Under the pieces are notes generated by a model. It saw nothing but the letters and a program-made list of their open reading frames with translations. It was not told the origin of the DNA and ran no database searches. From positions 29,385,493 through 29,449,492 of the forward strand of contig NC_044573.1 of NCBI RefSeq assembly GCF_901933205.1: a DNA stretch of 64,000 nt, given 5' to 3'. Below are positions 28,333 to 38,074 of the stretch, piece by piece (position 1 is the stretch's first letter; each line of letters starts with the position of its first letter). Both the position numbers and the translations under genes were made by a program. The stretch comes from Camarhynchus parvulus. Lineage: Eukaryota; Chordata; Aves; Passeriformes; Thraupidae.

Positions 28333-31275
28333 TAGATGTGGATGTGTAAAACTGACAGCCAATGTGAGCATTAAAGTCTACAGTGCACTCTCAATGAAAG
28401 GCTGAGTGTGTATATGTGTAAGGGGGTAATGTAGCCCATTTCTGTCTTCTCACTCTTTATTCACCAGCTAGCATCTAGAATTTTCTATATTTTAAACTGC
28501 AGTGGATTAAATGAAATAGATGTGGAACGAGAATTCAGATCTACAATTAGTTTTAAGATCTTGTCTGACATTATTTTCACTTCATATTTCCTGTCTGGGG
28601 AAATGCTATTACAGCATCTAGGTACATTTAAGTGCTGTTATGTTTAAGTGCTATACAAAACCAGCATAAAAAAATATTCACACCAAGCCCAAAGAGCTGT
28701 ATTTTGAACTTCACAAAAGTACTTTGATAATTAAGTTACAATTTTTTTTTCCAAAAAAAGGTTTGAGAAGAGGAGACTGATTAAACCCAGCATTACATTG
28801 GCAGACAGGAGAGACAAAACAGGTTTCTTTTCATTTAAGTTATGGGGAATATCAAGTAGCAAATGCCTTTTTTCCCTACCCTAGCTATATGATAAAAATC
28901 AAAAGACAGTATTCTGAATTTTTGAAGTTTTGAAACAGTTTCCAAACTTTGACTTTGGAATCAGATCAAAGTTCTGAACATGGCAAAACAATCCTACCAA
29001 GAGTGTTCATTGGGTGTTATCTTCCAAAACCAGTAAAATAGCTCATGTCCCTTTTCTATTACAATGATTTCACTAAATATCTGACATTTAACTAGTGAGG
29101 GATTTTTTTTCTCTGTTTTCCCTCAAATTGAAGTTACTTGTGAAATGATGAGGAACATTTCAGAGTTGTGACAGAAATATTAATAACTCACCTTTGTCCA
29201 ATTTTAAATATGTTTGAATATAGAGCACTTCAGCATATAAAGCAGGAACATAAGTGCTAGTGTCTGAGAACTCTTTAGCATGCACTGCTGAATATACAAA
29301 TGCACAAGTTTCAAAACCACACAGACATGAAAATTTGCAATTGAGAAGCGAAACGAGTTCAATAAAAAGACAGAAAAAAAATTCTTTATGTCTAATGGCA
29401 AAGTACTCTGATGCTGCTATTATAGAAAGGAAAATTAATGACCATTTTTTACAAAGGAAGCACTTCTTCTCTGTAGTTTAGAACTGATTAGTAAATGGAT
29501 ATGCAGAAAGCTCTCTATGGAATTAGAGAAATATGAATCTGTGCACTTCAATCTATTTTATACATGTTCTGCATGACCTCAACAACTAGATCTAATGCTC
29601 CCTCAGCTCCATTGAACTAATTAAGCTAGGTCATTATATTAATAATGGGTTGCCCTTCTGTCTGCATTTATGGCACTTAGCAAGTCAGTGTGAGCATGAA
29701 CACTTATCTCATGAAGGAGAGAGCTCCTGACAATGAATTAGATTAATCCATCAAGAGAATTAATGTGACTTGATTACCGTTGATATCTGAAGAAGCTGGC
29801 ATACACAAACAGGTATCTGCAGCTGTAGGAAGCAAGCAACAACACTGCACACAACTGGGCAAGGCCCCGAGCCTGTACTATTGAGCAAGGACATGGCTGA
29901 CACCAAGACTGATGTGGCACATGCAAAGGGTGCCACAGGACCTAAATGTTGCTATCAATGCTTTGGTTAACTCAGCTGGGTTGGTATTTTGCCACAAATA
30001 GTTCTAATGCCGTCTGTCATGTAAAAATACCTAATCCAATTAGTTTTCACTTTTCTTCCTTTCTTAAGGGGCATGAAAGAGTGAACAAATTTGAAAATTA
30101 ATTAGGAAAAACTCTGCAGTCGCCACCCCAAAAGTATAAAATCAACTGCATTTTCAGCATGGCTTTGCCAGCTTTCTTGTTCTGTCAATTCTTTCACTTC
30201 CCTCAGTTCACTTGCTGAGTGCCATAGACAAAGTTCCTAATGGCTTGGAACCTTAGTTCCTTAAGCTGATGATACTTGGCTGAGAACAGAAAGCAATGAT
30301 TCTTCTCTGTCATAAATATTAAAAGATAACAAAAAGCTGATTGCTGGGATAGAGGAAAAGGTTTCAAAATCGCTGAAGTGGAAATTTATAAAGAAAAAAG
30401 GTTCTCTTCTTGGCAGAGAGAAATATGCATGTGAACTGCTTTATATTATGATTTAGTATGAAACAAGTTAAAAAACAATTAAGTTTTTAAAGTGATCTTA
30501 ATGCCGCCTCCTAGAAGTTGATGGGCAGTTCCAGAACCTCCTTCATAAAGAATGCAGCTTTAGAGATCTATCAATAGCACCCAACATTTTTGATTCATCA
30601 TAGGCTGTGGCACAAGCGAAGAAATACTCGACTCGTAGTCTCACGCCTACAAACCCACTATATTCAATCTGTTTTTCTCATAAATAGGGGAAGGCATGAA
30701 GTGATTCAAGTCCCACAGAAGTGTTCTTCAGCCTTTCAATGTCCCCTCTGCCCTCCTAACCACAGGCTGAGGATCCAAAGATTAACCTTGGTGAACTGCC
30801 AAGATCTTCTGTAGGCACTGGAGTAGGGAACAAATTGTTCATATGGTTTGTTAAACAAACAAACGAAATGTCTATACAATTAAGCTGTTTGTTTCAAACA
30901 GGATATATTGAAGTAATTAAAATAAGGACATAAATTTGTTTAGGTATTTATCCACAGTGTAACACACATTTAGAGATGAAGTTACTGGAGTGCTCTTGTG
31001 CTTCAAAGGCATAATTCATGGCACTCTTCTATGTTTCCTAACGACACATGGCAATATAGGCAGCCCTATAAAATAGCCATAAAATATCTACTTGGATGCA
31101 TAATAGCAAATACATACCAAACCCAGTAAATCTTGAGTAAAATCTAACAACATAGGAATCACTGGGTGCAGCTTGCAAAGGTGATATTTTATATATTATT
31201 CACATAAAACTATTACTTTGACTAATGAGGTCTATAGAACAAGGAGCTGTTTCCATGAACAAGGGGCAGAAAAAC

Positions 31276-31345
31276 AAAATAAAATAAAATAAAATAAAAT
31301 AAAATAAAATAAAATAAAATAAAATAAAATAAAATAAAATAAAAT
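31276..31345 (+). repeat. (AAAAT)14 microsatellite
   Basis: Fourteen uninterrupted copies of the pentanucleotide AAAAT, 70 bp, with degenerate units at both ends. It lies 1.4 kb upstream of the SAYSD1 start codon. The perfect array suggests it is still length-variable. Confidence 0.97.
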
Positions 31346-32189
31346 AATATCCTGTGCAGGCTATCTTAAAACACTTTTGACTGTTATTTCAAAATCAAAT
31401 TTCCACAAATAAAGAGAAAAATTTTATTCATTGCGGCACTCTCTGCAAAGTCGGAAGGTTAAAAGAACGTCATTTTGTAACCAAGCATAAAATAGGCATT
31501 TGAAAAATTATTTAGCTGAGAAAAAACACATTTTTTTCCACATTAAGATAACTTAAGAACACCCAAATTGATTTTTATTAGACTTCTCATATTCACTTCC
31601 GAGCTGACACATGCATGAGACATTCAGCCCCAAAGGTCACTTCTGAGAAGGCTATAAGTAACTGGAAACAGCACTGCAGGATGAAATGATGGCTCATTGC
31701 TGACTATTACTGCTGGAGAGTGATAGATATTTTACTCCTGAGGCTAAGAGACAGATTCTGTAAATAAATTTTTATTTCCTGGCAGTGTTGATAGCTGGAA
31801 CATGATGTGATAGAGCTGGTTTTCCCAATGTTATTATTTGACTCAAAGAGACTGCGCGATGGATGCTGGCAAGGCCCGTGGGCCTGTGTTGGAGGGAACC
31901 CACCACAGGCTTTTCTCCAGGGCCAGCAGAGAGGGGCACAGGGCGACCCCAGGCTGCTGGCACCACATGGTGAGGGGCAAAGCCCGGTGCGGCGCTCTCC
32001 TCTTCCTGCTCGCTGCCCTGCCCCAGCTGCTCAGTGCTCTGCTAAAACCTCTGCTCCAAAGCCCAACGCAAAGGGCTGTGGACACCAGGTCAGCCTGGCT
32101 GTGAGCGCCTCGTTCCTCCTCCCCAGGCTTTGGTCACTCCATGCTTTATTCTCTCCATCCCCTCTTCTTTTTAGTGCCAGCATTAGTCA
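31346..32189. other. Upstream region of SAYSD1 with GC-rich block
   Basis: The first half is AT-rich and featureless. From about 31850 to 32110 the base composition shifts to GC-rich with scattered CpG, separated from the SAYSD1 CpG island by a CR1 fragment. Overlapping frames of 80-128 codons exist on both strands but show no domain and are what GC-rich DNA gives by chance. It may be an old transposon or a distal promoter segment. Confidence 0.5.
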
Positions 32190-32516
32190 CTGAGGTTGTT
32201 CAGCCCAGAGAAAGGGTGGCTGCCGGAGGTTGTAGCCAAGATCAGCCTCTTCTCCCAGGCAACCAGCGACCGGGCAGGAGGGCACAGCCTCAGGCTGCGC
32301 CAGAGGAGGTTTAGGTTGGGTGGGAGGAGGAATTTCTTCACAAAGGCTCTGATTAGACGCTGGAATGGCCTGCCCAGGGAGGTGGTGAGATCACCATCTC
32401 TAGAGGTGTTCAAGAAATGGCTGGACGTGGCATTTAATGTCATCATCTATTTGATTTGGTGTTTGGACAAGGGTGGACTGTAATTCAGATGCCTTTTCCA
32501 ACATAATAATTGCGTG
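32190..32516 (+). mobile_element. CR1 LINE 3'-end fragment
   Basis: The sequence follows the CR1 3' region in order: a segment like GGTTGTAGCCAAGATCAGCC, the 'TTCTTCACAAAGGCTCTGAT' type segment, 'GCCTGCCCAGGGAGGTGGTG', 'GAGGTGTTCAAGAAATGGCT' and a terminal part like 'GATGCCTTTTCCAACATAAT'. It is 5'-truncated and has an internal deletion near 32215 relative to the familiar CR1 tail. Its right end meets the SAYSD1 CpG island about 210 bp upstream of the start codon, so it is now part of the proximal upstream region of that gene. Confidence 0.88.
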
Positions 32517-32726
32517 AAAGCAAAACACGAGAGGTCTCTGGTGAATTACAGCTTTTCTCCAGAGAGAATCGCCGGCTCTGCTGCCCATCCCGGCCGACGA
32601 GGAGGGGCTGGCCAGCTGCCAGAGGCTCCCCACGGCAGGACCGACCCCAGCCCCTTTCGCAGCTCCCCGTTCCCCGGCCCCGCCTCTCCCGGGCCGTCAC
32701 GGGCCTGGCGCAGGCGCGGCTCGGCC

Positions 32727-32885
32727 ATGGCTGCCAGCGTGGAGCGGCGCCTCGCCGAGTTTCGCGCCGCCCGCGGCAGCGCTGCCGCCACTCCGCGCCC
32801 AGCCGAGCCGCCGGGAAAGGCCACGGCTCCGGAGGCCGCCGAGGGACCGCAGGCAGCCGCGGAGGGCCCGGGTGGCGGCGCTCAG
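32727..32885 (+). CDS. SAYSD1: SAYSD1 coding exon 1
   Basis: This exon encodes residues 1-53 of SAYSVFN domain-containing protein 1, ending with codon Gln53 in phase 0 before a GTGAGC donor. The N-terminus reads as an ERRLAEFRAAR-type segment, the same opening as mammalian SAYSD1, followed by an Ala/Pro/Gly-rich linker. The ATG at 32727 has G at -3 and G at +4 (GCCATGG). The frame stays open upstream to 32514 but has no earlier ATG, so this start is preferred. The predicted spliced protein is 149 residues against about 183 in human; the shortfall is in the linker, not in the conserved C-terminal half. Confidence 0.9.
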
Positions 32886-32963
32886 GTGAGCGCCGAGGCG
32901 GGCGGGGCGGGGGGTGCGGCGGCCGGCCGGTGCCTGACGCCACTCTCCCCGCCGCCTCCACAG
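32886..32963 (+). other. SAYSD1: SAYSD1 78-bp intron
   Basis: GTGAGC donor, CAG acceptor after a C-rich tract, and a CTGAC branch-point-like motif with its A at 32937, 26 nt before the acceptor end. The left half is G-rich and the right half C-rich, typical of very short avian introns. Its length is a multiple of three and it has no in-frame stop, so retention would add 26 residues and give a 175-residue protein. The intron call is favoured because of the complete set of splice signals, but an unspliced coding reading cannot be excluded. Confidence 0.75.
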
Positions 32964-33254
32964 GTCCGGCCCGGCGGGGCGGCGGCTCCGGTGTGGGCGC
33001 GCCCGCTGCTGCTGAAGGTGCTGCTGTGGGCCGTGCTGCTGGCGCTGTTCGCGGAGCTGGAGCTCGGGCTGCCCTACTTCGTTCTTTCCCTGCTCTACTG
33101 GATGTACGCCGCCACCCGCGGCCCCGCCGAGCGGCGACCCGGCGAGCTCAGCGCCTACTCCGTCTTCAACCCCGGCTGTGCCGCCATCGCCGGGACGCTG
33201 ACGGCCGAGCAGCTGGAGCGGGAGCTGCACTACCGGCCCGCCGCGGGCAGCTAG
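32964..33254 (+). CDS. SAYSD1: SAYSD1 coding exon 2 (SAYSVFN domain)
   Basis: Encodes residues 54-149 and the TAG stop. A hydrophobic stretch at about residues 68-101 (LLLKVLLWAVLL through FVLSLLYWMY) is the membrane-embedded part. The family signature SAYSVFN sits at residues 116-122, followed by NPGC and GTLTAEQLERELHYRP, all near-identical to mammalian SAYSD1. In published work on mammals the protein is an ER membrane factor that binds UFM1-modified ribosomes at the translocon and helps clear stalled secretory chains; that role is taken from the family. The gene is convergent with GLP1R, the same order as in human. Identification is firm; only the exon junction is less certain. Confidence 0.95.
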   Translation, partial: VRPGGAAAPVWARPLLLKVLLWAVLLALFAELELGLPYFVLSLLYWMYAATRGPAERRPGELSAYSVFNPGCAAIAGTLTAEQLERELHYRPAAGS

Positions 33255-33421
33255 CGCCGGGCCCGGCCGGGACTGTGCCGGGCTGGGCCGGAACAGCCGC
33301 CGCGCCGGGCCGGCCCCGCTGCCGCCGGGGGCTCGGGGGAATGAAAGGGGGTTTGTTCCTATGCAGAAAAGTACCTGAACCTTACTGCTGGCCCCGTGTC
33401 CCGCGGCGCCGGCCGGTCCCG

Positions 33422-33427
33422 AATAAA
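33422..33427 (+). promoter_or_regulatory. SAYSD1: SAYSD1 poly(A) signal
   Basis: AATAAA located 168 bp after the stop codon and followed within about 25 bp by a T/G-rich segment (CTCTGGTCTCGTTTCCTGG). Cleavage would fall near 33440-33450, giving a short 3' UTR that ends at the edge of the CpG island. Confidence 0.85.
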
Positions 33428-33964
33428 GCCGTAGCAAAGCCTGCGCTCTGGTCTCGTTTCCTGGGGCCGGGCAGCTGTTTCGGTGCCCCGAGAGGCACGG
33501 CCATGTCACAGCTGCGGCTGCCAGCGTGTCACCTGCAGGGCTTCAGCTCCCGAGAGCTTTGCCACAGGTGACAGACACAAAGGCTGGCGTTTGACGACAC
33601 CTGCAGTAGAAGGGCCTGATGCTGCTCTCCGCTGCACCGGCTGGAAATCTCATGCTGAAGAAACGACGAGAAGCAATAGCCATATACCTAAAATAGACTG
33701 CTGCTTGGGTTTGCAGTGGTGTCTTTCACCTGACACAAACATCAGATTATAATTCCCTTTTTGCTTCATATTACAGTTTTCATAATTGTAAGCTGAAAAA
33801 TACTTATTTCTGGCAGCTGTATTTTTATGATCCACTGATGTTTTTAATATGAAGATCTTTGCATTGAGCCAGATCTGCTCAGCGAAGTGGTAGTCCCCTC
33901 TGCTAAAAGCATGGAAAAAACACATGGGTGTGGCATTTGACAACATGTTTTAGTGTTCTAAAAC

Positions 33965-34049
33965 ATGCTCTATGGTGGTGATGCTACACAGACAGTTGGA
34001 CTTGATGATCTTTAAGGTCTTTACCAACCATAACAATTTTATGATTCAT
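33965..34049 (+). mobile_element. CR1 LINE tail fragment
   Basis: About 85 bp resembling the extreme CR1 3' end: a GTTGGACTTGATGATCTT segment, then AAGGTCTTTACCAACC and an ATTTTATGATTCA-type terminus. Only the tail is present. It has the same orientation as the CR1 upstream of SAYSD1, and the two flank the gene. Confidence 0.8.
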
Positions 34050-34692
34050 TAACTCATCATTTTGAAGAGCAGCTGCTAGAACTTGTGTCTCTTAGGACAG
34101 AGTTAAGAAGGAAAGTCACCAATTGGTCTTTCAAGTCCTGTTCCACTATGTCTTTTCTAATTTAACAGTTAAACACATTGTTAAGGTTTGACTCAACACA
34201 AGTTTGATCATTGGTTGTAGAAACAAAATAAAGTGGTGTTTTGAATTTAGCTAGACTAATAAGAGAGTAATAGGTTAAAGCACATGTAATATGTTAACAC
34301 TGATAAGCATCTCTCAGTAGCTCTCCACAGCACTCTCACAGTTTTTATCTTGGGCTGTTGTATAAATTCCAAGTCCTGCTATTTGAAGGCAAAAAAATTG
34401 TCATTTGCACATATTCTGTCATCCTCTAGTAACCCCCCACCCTGAGAGTTTTCATTATTCTTACTGATTCCTTTTGACTCTATAACATGCTGCATTTTGT
34501 ATTTGATTAACATAGGCTCAGCAGGGTCAAACACCTCCAGGTAGTGGACACACAGTTGCACATATAAAGCACTGTTTCCCTGAAAGAACCACAGAATCTT
34601 TCCATTCTTAAAAAGTATTCTGGTAACAGGGTAAGAAGTAGTTAGATGATACTCAAAACACCTGTAAGCAATGGAATTTTGTGAGTTGAAAC

Positions 34693-34698
34693 TTTATT
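34693..34698 (-). promoter_or_regulatory. Candidate distal GLP1R poly(A) signal
   Basis: The minus strand reads AATAAA, followed about 30-45 nt later by a GGTGTTTTGAG downstream element. Use would give GLP1R a 3' UTR of about 3.2 kb. The proximal AATAAA at 36454-36459 has a poorer downstream element. Confidence 0.3.
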
Positions 34699-36453
34699 CA
34701 CAGCAATAAAAATAAACATCAGCATAGTGTTTATGGGGAGTTGATAATCTGAGATCTTGTACAGTTCAGTTCTGTGGGTATTTTTTAAAACAAGGAAATA
34801 CATGCAAATAAATATTAAATATAAGGTAAGATCAATGAAATTATAAAAATTCATAGCAGCAATGCTGGAAATAAAGTTTTCACTTGCTATACACTCTAGC
34901 TGCATTATGTCCAGGTGGATTTATAGACTCTTGTATTTAATGCTTCATGAAACAAGTTACCACAATAAGTGAGCATGAAGTCAAAAGGCACAAGAAATAA
35001 AAACTGACACAGTTCATCTCTTCCAGTGCTTTGTGTTGGTTTGCTTATTTCATGCTACTCAAATAAATGTACATTACACATTGTGAAATGGAGATGGCAT
35101 GAAAAACAAAGGCTTGTGAAAGGTCTTGCTGAAGTAGGTAAAGTATGATGGAGAAATTGGCACTGAGGCCTTGCTCAGTCTTTAAATACACAAATACTGT
35201 AATTCTGCTTGGTGTTAATTACTTCCACTGAGTTGCTTTGAGAGGGGATTTTAAAAGGTTTGAACTAATGAGAGCTTAATTGGGGGGGGGGGAATTTCCT
35301 CTGCAGCCTTCTGCTTGGCTAAGACCTCACTTTGTTACCTTACTTTTCTCTTGTGTTCTAACAAAGCAGAAGTCACCAAGATAACTGGTGTTTTCCTGTG
35401 GGCCCAAAGCCCTCAGTTCACAAATGAGTAGGAGGGACAAGAACGGCTTACTAACTCAAAAGCACATCAAGCTGTTGAATCTTGCTTGTGACAGCAACTA
35501 AGTACAGGTTTGTTACCACACATGGAAATGCTCTCTATTCCTATGTCTGTCCTCTTTCATTTGTTACACACACTTCTTTGTCCAGCACTGCAGTGAGTTA
35601 GAACACTTCTGTAACTTCCTGTTGTCACAGCAAAACTATCATCTTGCCAACAGCTGTGCAAGCAGCAGGAACTTTTTTTCCCAGGTTTGCACACAACTAA
35701 GCAGGACCAGCATCCACTCTTGAACATTAATGAGTGAAATTATTCCCACTAGTGTGCATTAAGCCACAGCTGTAAATTGCATCTGTCACCCTGCTGCCTT
35801 TTCACCTGCCAGTGACAATCTTTAGTACTTTTTTCCTATTCTTAGCACTTCAGGATAGACATTAGATAGAAACATCAAGCATACTCTGTACATACAGGAA
35901 GCTAACTAATTAACTTGCAGGACAGCAGTTAACACCTGCATGTAGTAGACAAGTATCGTACTGATGGTCACACAACACAGAAGCTAGTTATTAAATATAC
36001 AGAAGAACCTGAAGTGCTTCATTCCAAAGTCAGCTTTGCAACCGATGTTAAGAGAGGGAAGGCCTGGAAGCAGCCTGCAGAGAAGCCAGCATGCTGGAGA
36101 CACATAAGCCAGCCTGAGAACTGTGGTGGATTTCTGCAAACATGTCTTTCTCCCTGGAGCTCAATTACTAGCATTAGAGCAGAAGGTGGTAACACATCCT
36201 CTTTAATTCAATTCTAACCTCATGATTGCAAAACTAATCCATGCTGTTGGCAATTAGGATTCTAATACAATGATTAAATAATCTCATGCAAAGCAATCTA
36301 GCTTCAGGCAGGAAATATGCTGAGTTACATCCCAGAATATTCAGTCCACTTTCTTGGTAATAGGGGCTGTGAATGCAAGTGCAAAGAGACTTGAAAGTAG
36401 GGAGGGTTATTTCTGCTGAGTCGTTGTAACTGCTTTGCCATGGAAATTACTTA

Positions 36454-36459
36454 TTTATT
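36454..36459 (-). promoter_or_regulatory. Candidate proximal GLP1R poly(A) signal
   Basis: The minus strand reads AATAAA about 1.45 kb after the GLP1R stop codon. The sequence just downstream on the minus strand is not clearly T/GT-rich, so the assignment is weak. Confidence 0.3.
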
Positions 36460-37906
36460 ACAAGAAATCTGTGAGCAGGGAGATTCTCAGAGCTCGTCTT
36501 TGGCACTTCGCCTCTTTGTTGTAAAGGGAGCCCAAGTAAGAGTAAAGCTGCGCAAAGCTTGTTATTAAGTGATGCAACCTATCACATCGGGCTTGTAAGG
36601 GTACTTCTGCTTGTCCCCAGCAACTCTTGCCAACGTCAGGGAGGGAACACACTACATAGTGCAGATGCAGTCACTGCACAAGCCCTTGTTGTTTTAAACA
36701 GACAGAAAAACAGCTCATGGAGTTCAGGATTTTTTGTTTGGAGCTGTTGGTTTTGTTTGGAGGGGTTTTTTTGGAATGCCGCTGATGGGAAGCTGGCAGG
36801 CGCTGCAGGATGGCAGCCCACCCCGGGAAGGGGGCCGGAGCTGTCCTTGGTCCTGAACCCGCGCCCTGCGCCAGGGCCACCCCCCACTCCGCGCAAGGGT
36901 AGTTTGTGTCACAGGAGAGAAGGACCAAGGCCAGAGAGGAAACAAAAGTGAGCACACACTGCCTACTACCGAATCTTTGCAATGAGGAGAGGTCTGCTGA
37001 GACCAGCAGTGGCCGCAAGCTGACTTCCTTCTGTGTGTCTGCACCCACAAGGAGCAGAGTAAAGCTCAGACAAGGAAAGGTTCTCTTGAAACACAAGCCA
37101 TCACCCCATCCCTGTGAATACCTGTGTGCCCACCAGGTGGGCAGCCTAGCACTGACAATGCACACAGGGCACATTTCCATCCACATCAACAGAAATAATG
37201 TGCACCTAATTCCTAGCAGAGGAGGTACCTCACAGATACTGTATTTTTGTTTTGTTTGGGTTTTTATACTTTTTGAAGCAAAGCTTGAAGATAGCATTCA
37301 GAAGCGTTCACTACATTACCTGCTGTATATTGACAGACCTTCAGGATGCTGTTCTTCACCTACCCAGAAAACAGATTTGCATATTTTCAACTTTAAATTT
37401 GGGAAACCCCTGCTACAAAACTGATTCTTCCCTGAAACACAAGTTGTGTCCCGCTAAATTATTTTTTTCTAAAAATGGCAATGGCACCTTACCCTATCCC
37501 CAGAAAAGTCTAAATGTATTTTCTGGCAATAATCATATTCTATATCCTTGTAATTTAATCAGTCGATCACTCAGCTCACCCACTCAACAGTAATAAGCCA
37601 TTGACCCTGTGGTTTCAGACTGGATCAATGCAATGCTTAAGTTTTGCACCCCCAGAGGCCTTGTGTGCAAATAGGAAAAAACTCTTAACTTACTTTAGAC
37701 ATGACCAATTTTTCCTCTGATGTGTTCATTACATTAGCAGATTGCTTTCCCTAGAAACCTTTGTCCAACAGCCTGCAGGCGATGAGCAGCACATGCTTAA
37801 GTTTCTTGCTGGAGATGGCAAACTTAAGCCACTTGCTTGGGTATTTAAGGGTTTTCAGGTAGATTATACAGTTCATTGTTCTCTGTCTGATTCATCTGCA
37901 GAAATC
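36460..37906 (-). other. GLP1R: Probable GLP1R 3' UTR
   Basis: Sequence directly after the GLP1R stop on the minus strand and before the first AATAAA. It contains overlapping open frames of 208 codons (minus, 36671-37297) and 172 codons (plus, 36906-37424), neither with recognisable domains. A T/G-rich tract lies at about 36728-36775 and a short GC-rich patch at about 36780-36900. The exact transcript end is unknown. Confidence 0.5.
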
Positions 37907-38074
37907 TCAGCTGAATGTGGCCTGACAAGTGGCAGCATAGACACTGCTGCCTACTGTGCCCCCACTGCTGATGCTGTTGGCTGGACACTTCAGAGGTTTC
38001 ATACTGCTGTCTCTCTGGACATACAAGTGTTCCAACTTCCAGCGCTCCCAGCTTTTCCGAAACTCCATCTGAAC
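37907..38074 (-). CDS. GLP1R: GLP1R exon 13: helix 8 and C-terminal tail
   Basis: Acceptor TTCTGTTAG, then 55 codons and TGA. It begins [12 protein letters not shown] (helix 8; human has [12 protein letters not shown]) and ends CQATFS, human numbering 409-463. Cys438, the palmitoylated residue of the human receptor, is kept in MKPLKCP. Of the three serine pairs phosphorylated in human, 444/445 and 451/452 are intact, but 441/442 is Asn-Ser. The penultimate Cys462 of human is Phe. The tail controls arrestin binding and internalisation in mammals; the effect of these changes here is inference. Confidence 0.97.
   Translation of the reverse strand, partial: VQMEFRKSWERWKLEHLYVQRDSSMKPLKCPANSISSGGTVGSSVYAATCQATFS

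Larger units (their letters stand above)
22916..31275. other. Intergenic, no gene recognised
   Basis: No gene or clear transposon was recognised. The stretch holds two notable inverted repeats, 24653-24679 and 27189-27224, and a T/G-rich tract at 28281-28332. Open frames are short and on both strands, with no recognisable domains. Confidence 0.65.
32540..33480. promoter_or_regulatory. CpG island and presumed SAYSD1 promoter
   Basis: Very GC- and CpG-rich DNA sharply bounded by AT-rich flanks covers the whole SAYSD1 transcription unit. No TATA box is evident. GC boxes occur upstream (reverse orientation, about 32677-32685) and inside the intron (about 32896-32912). An NRF1-like GCGCAGGCGC lies at 32708-32717, just before the start codon. 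This fits a housekeeping-type TATA-less promoter; the exact start site cannot be read from the sequence. Confidence 0.75.
33450..36453. other. Convergent intergenic region between SAYSD1 and GLP1R
   Basis: AT-rich sequence with no recognised gene. It holds a CR1 tail fragment at about 33965-34049 and a run of ten G near 35282. A minus-strand AATAAA at 34693-34698 could be a distal GLP1R poly(A) site. If that distal site is used, much of this stretch is GLP1R 3' UTR. Confidence 0.6.

Noticed and set aside
32485..33571. Long overlapping frames (353, 270 and 158 codons) across the SAYSD1 island
   Set aside because: They are Arg/Ala/Pro/Gly-rich shadows of the GC-rich SAYSD1 locus in other frames, since stops are rare in such DNA.
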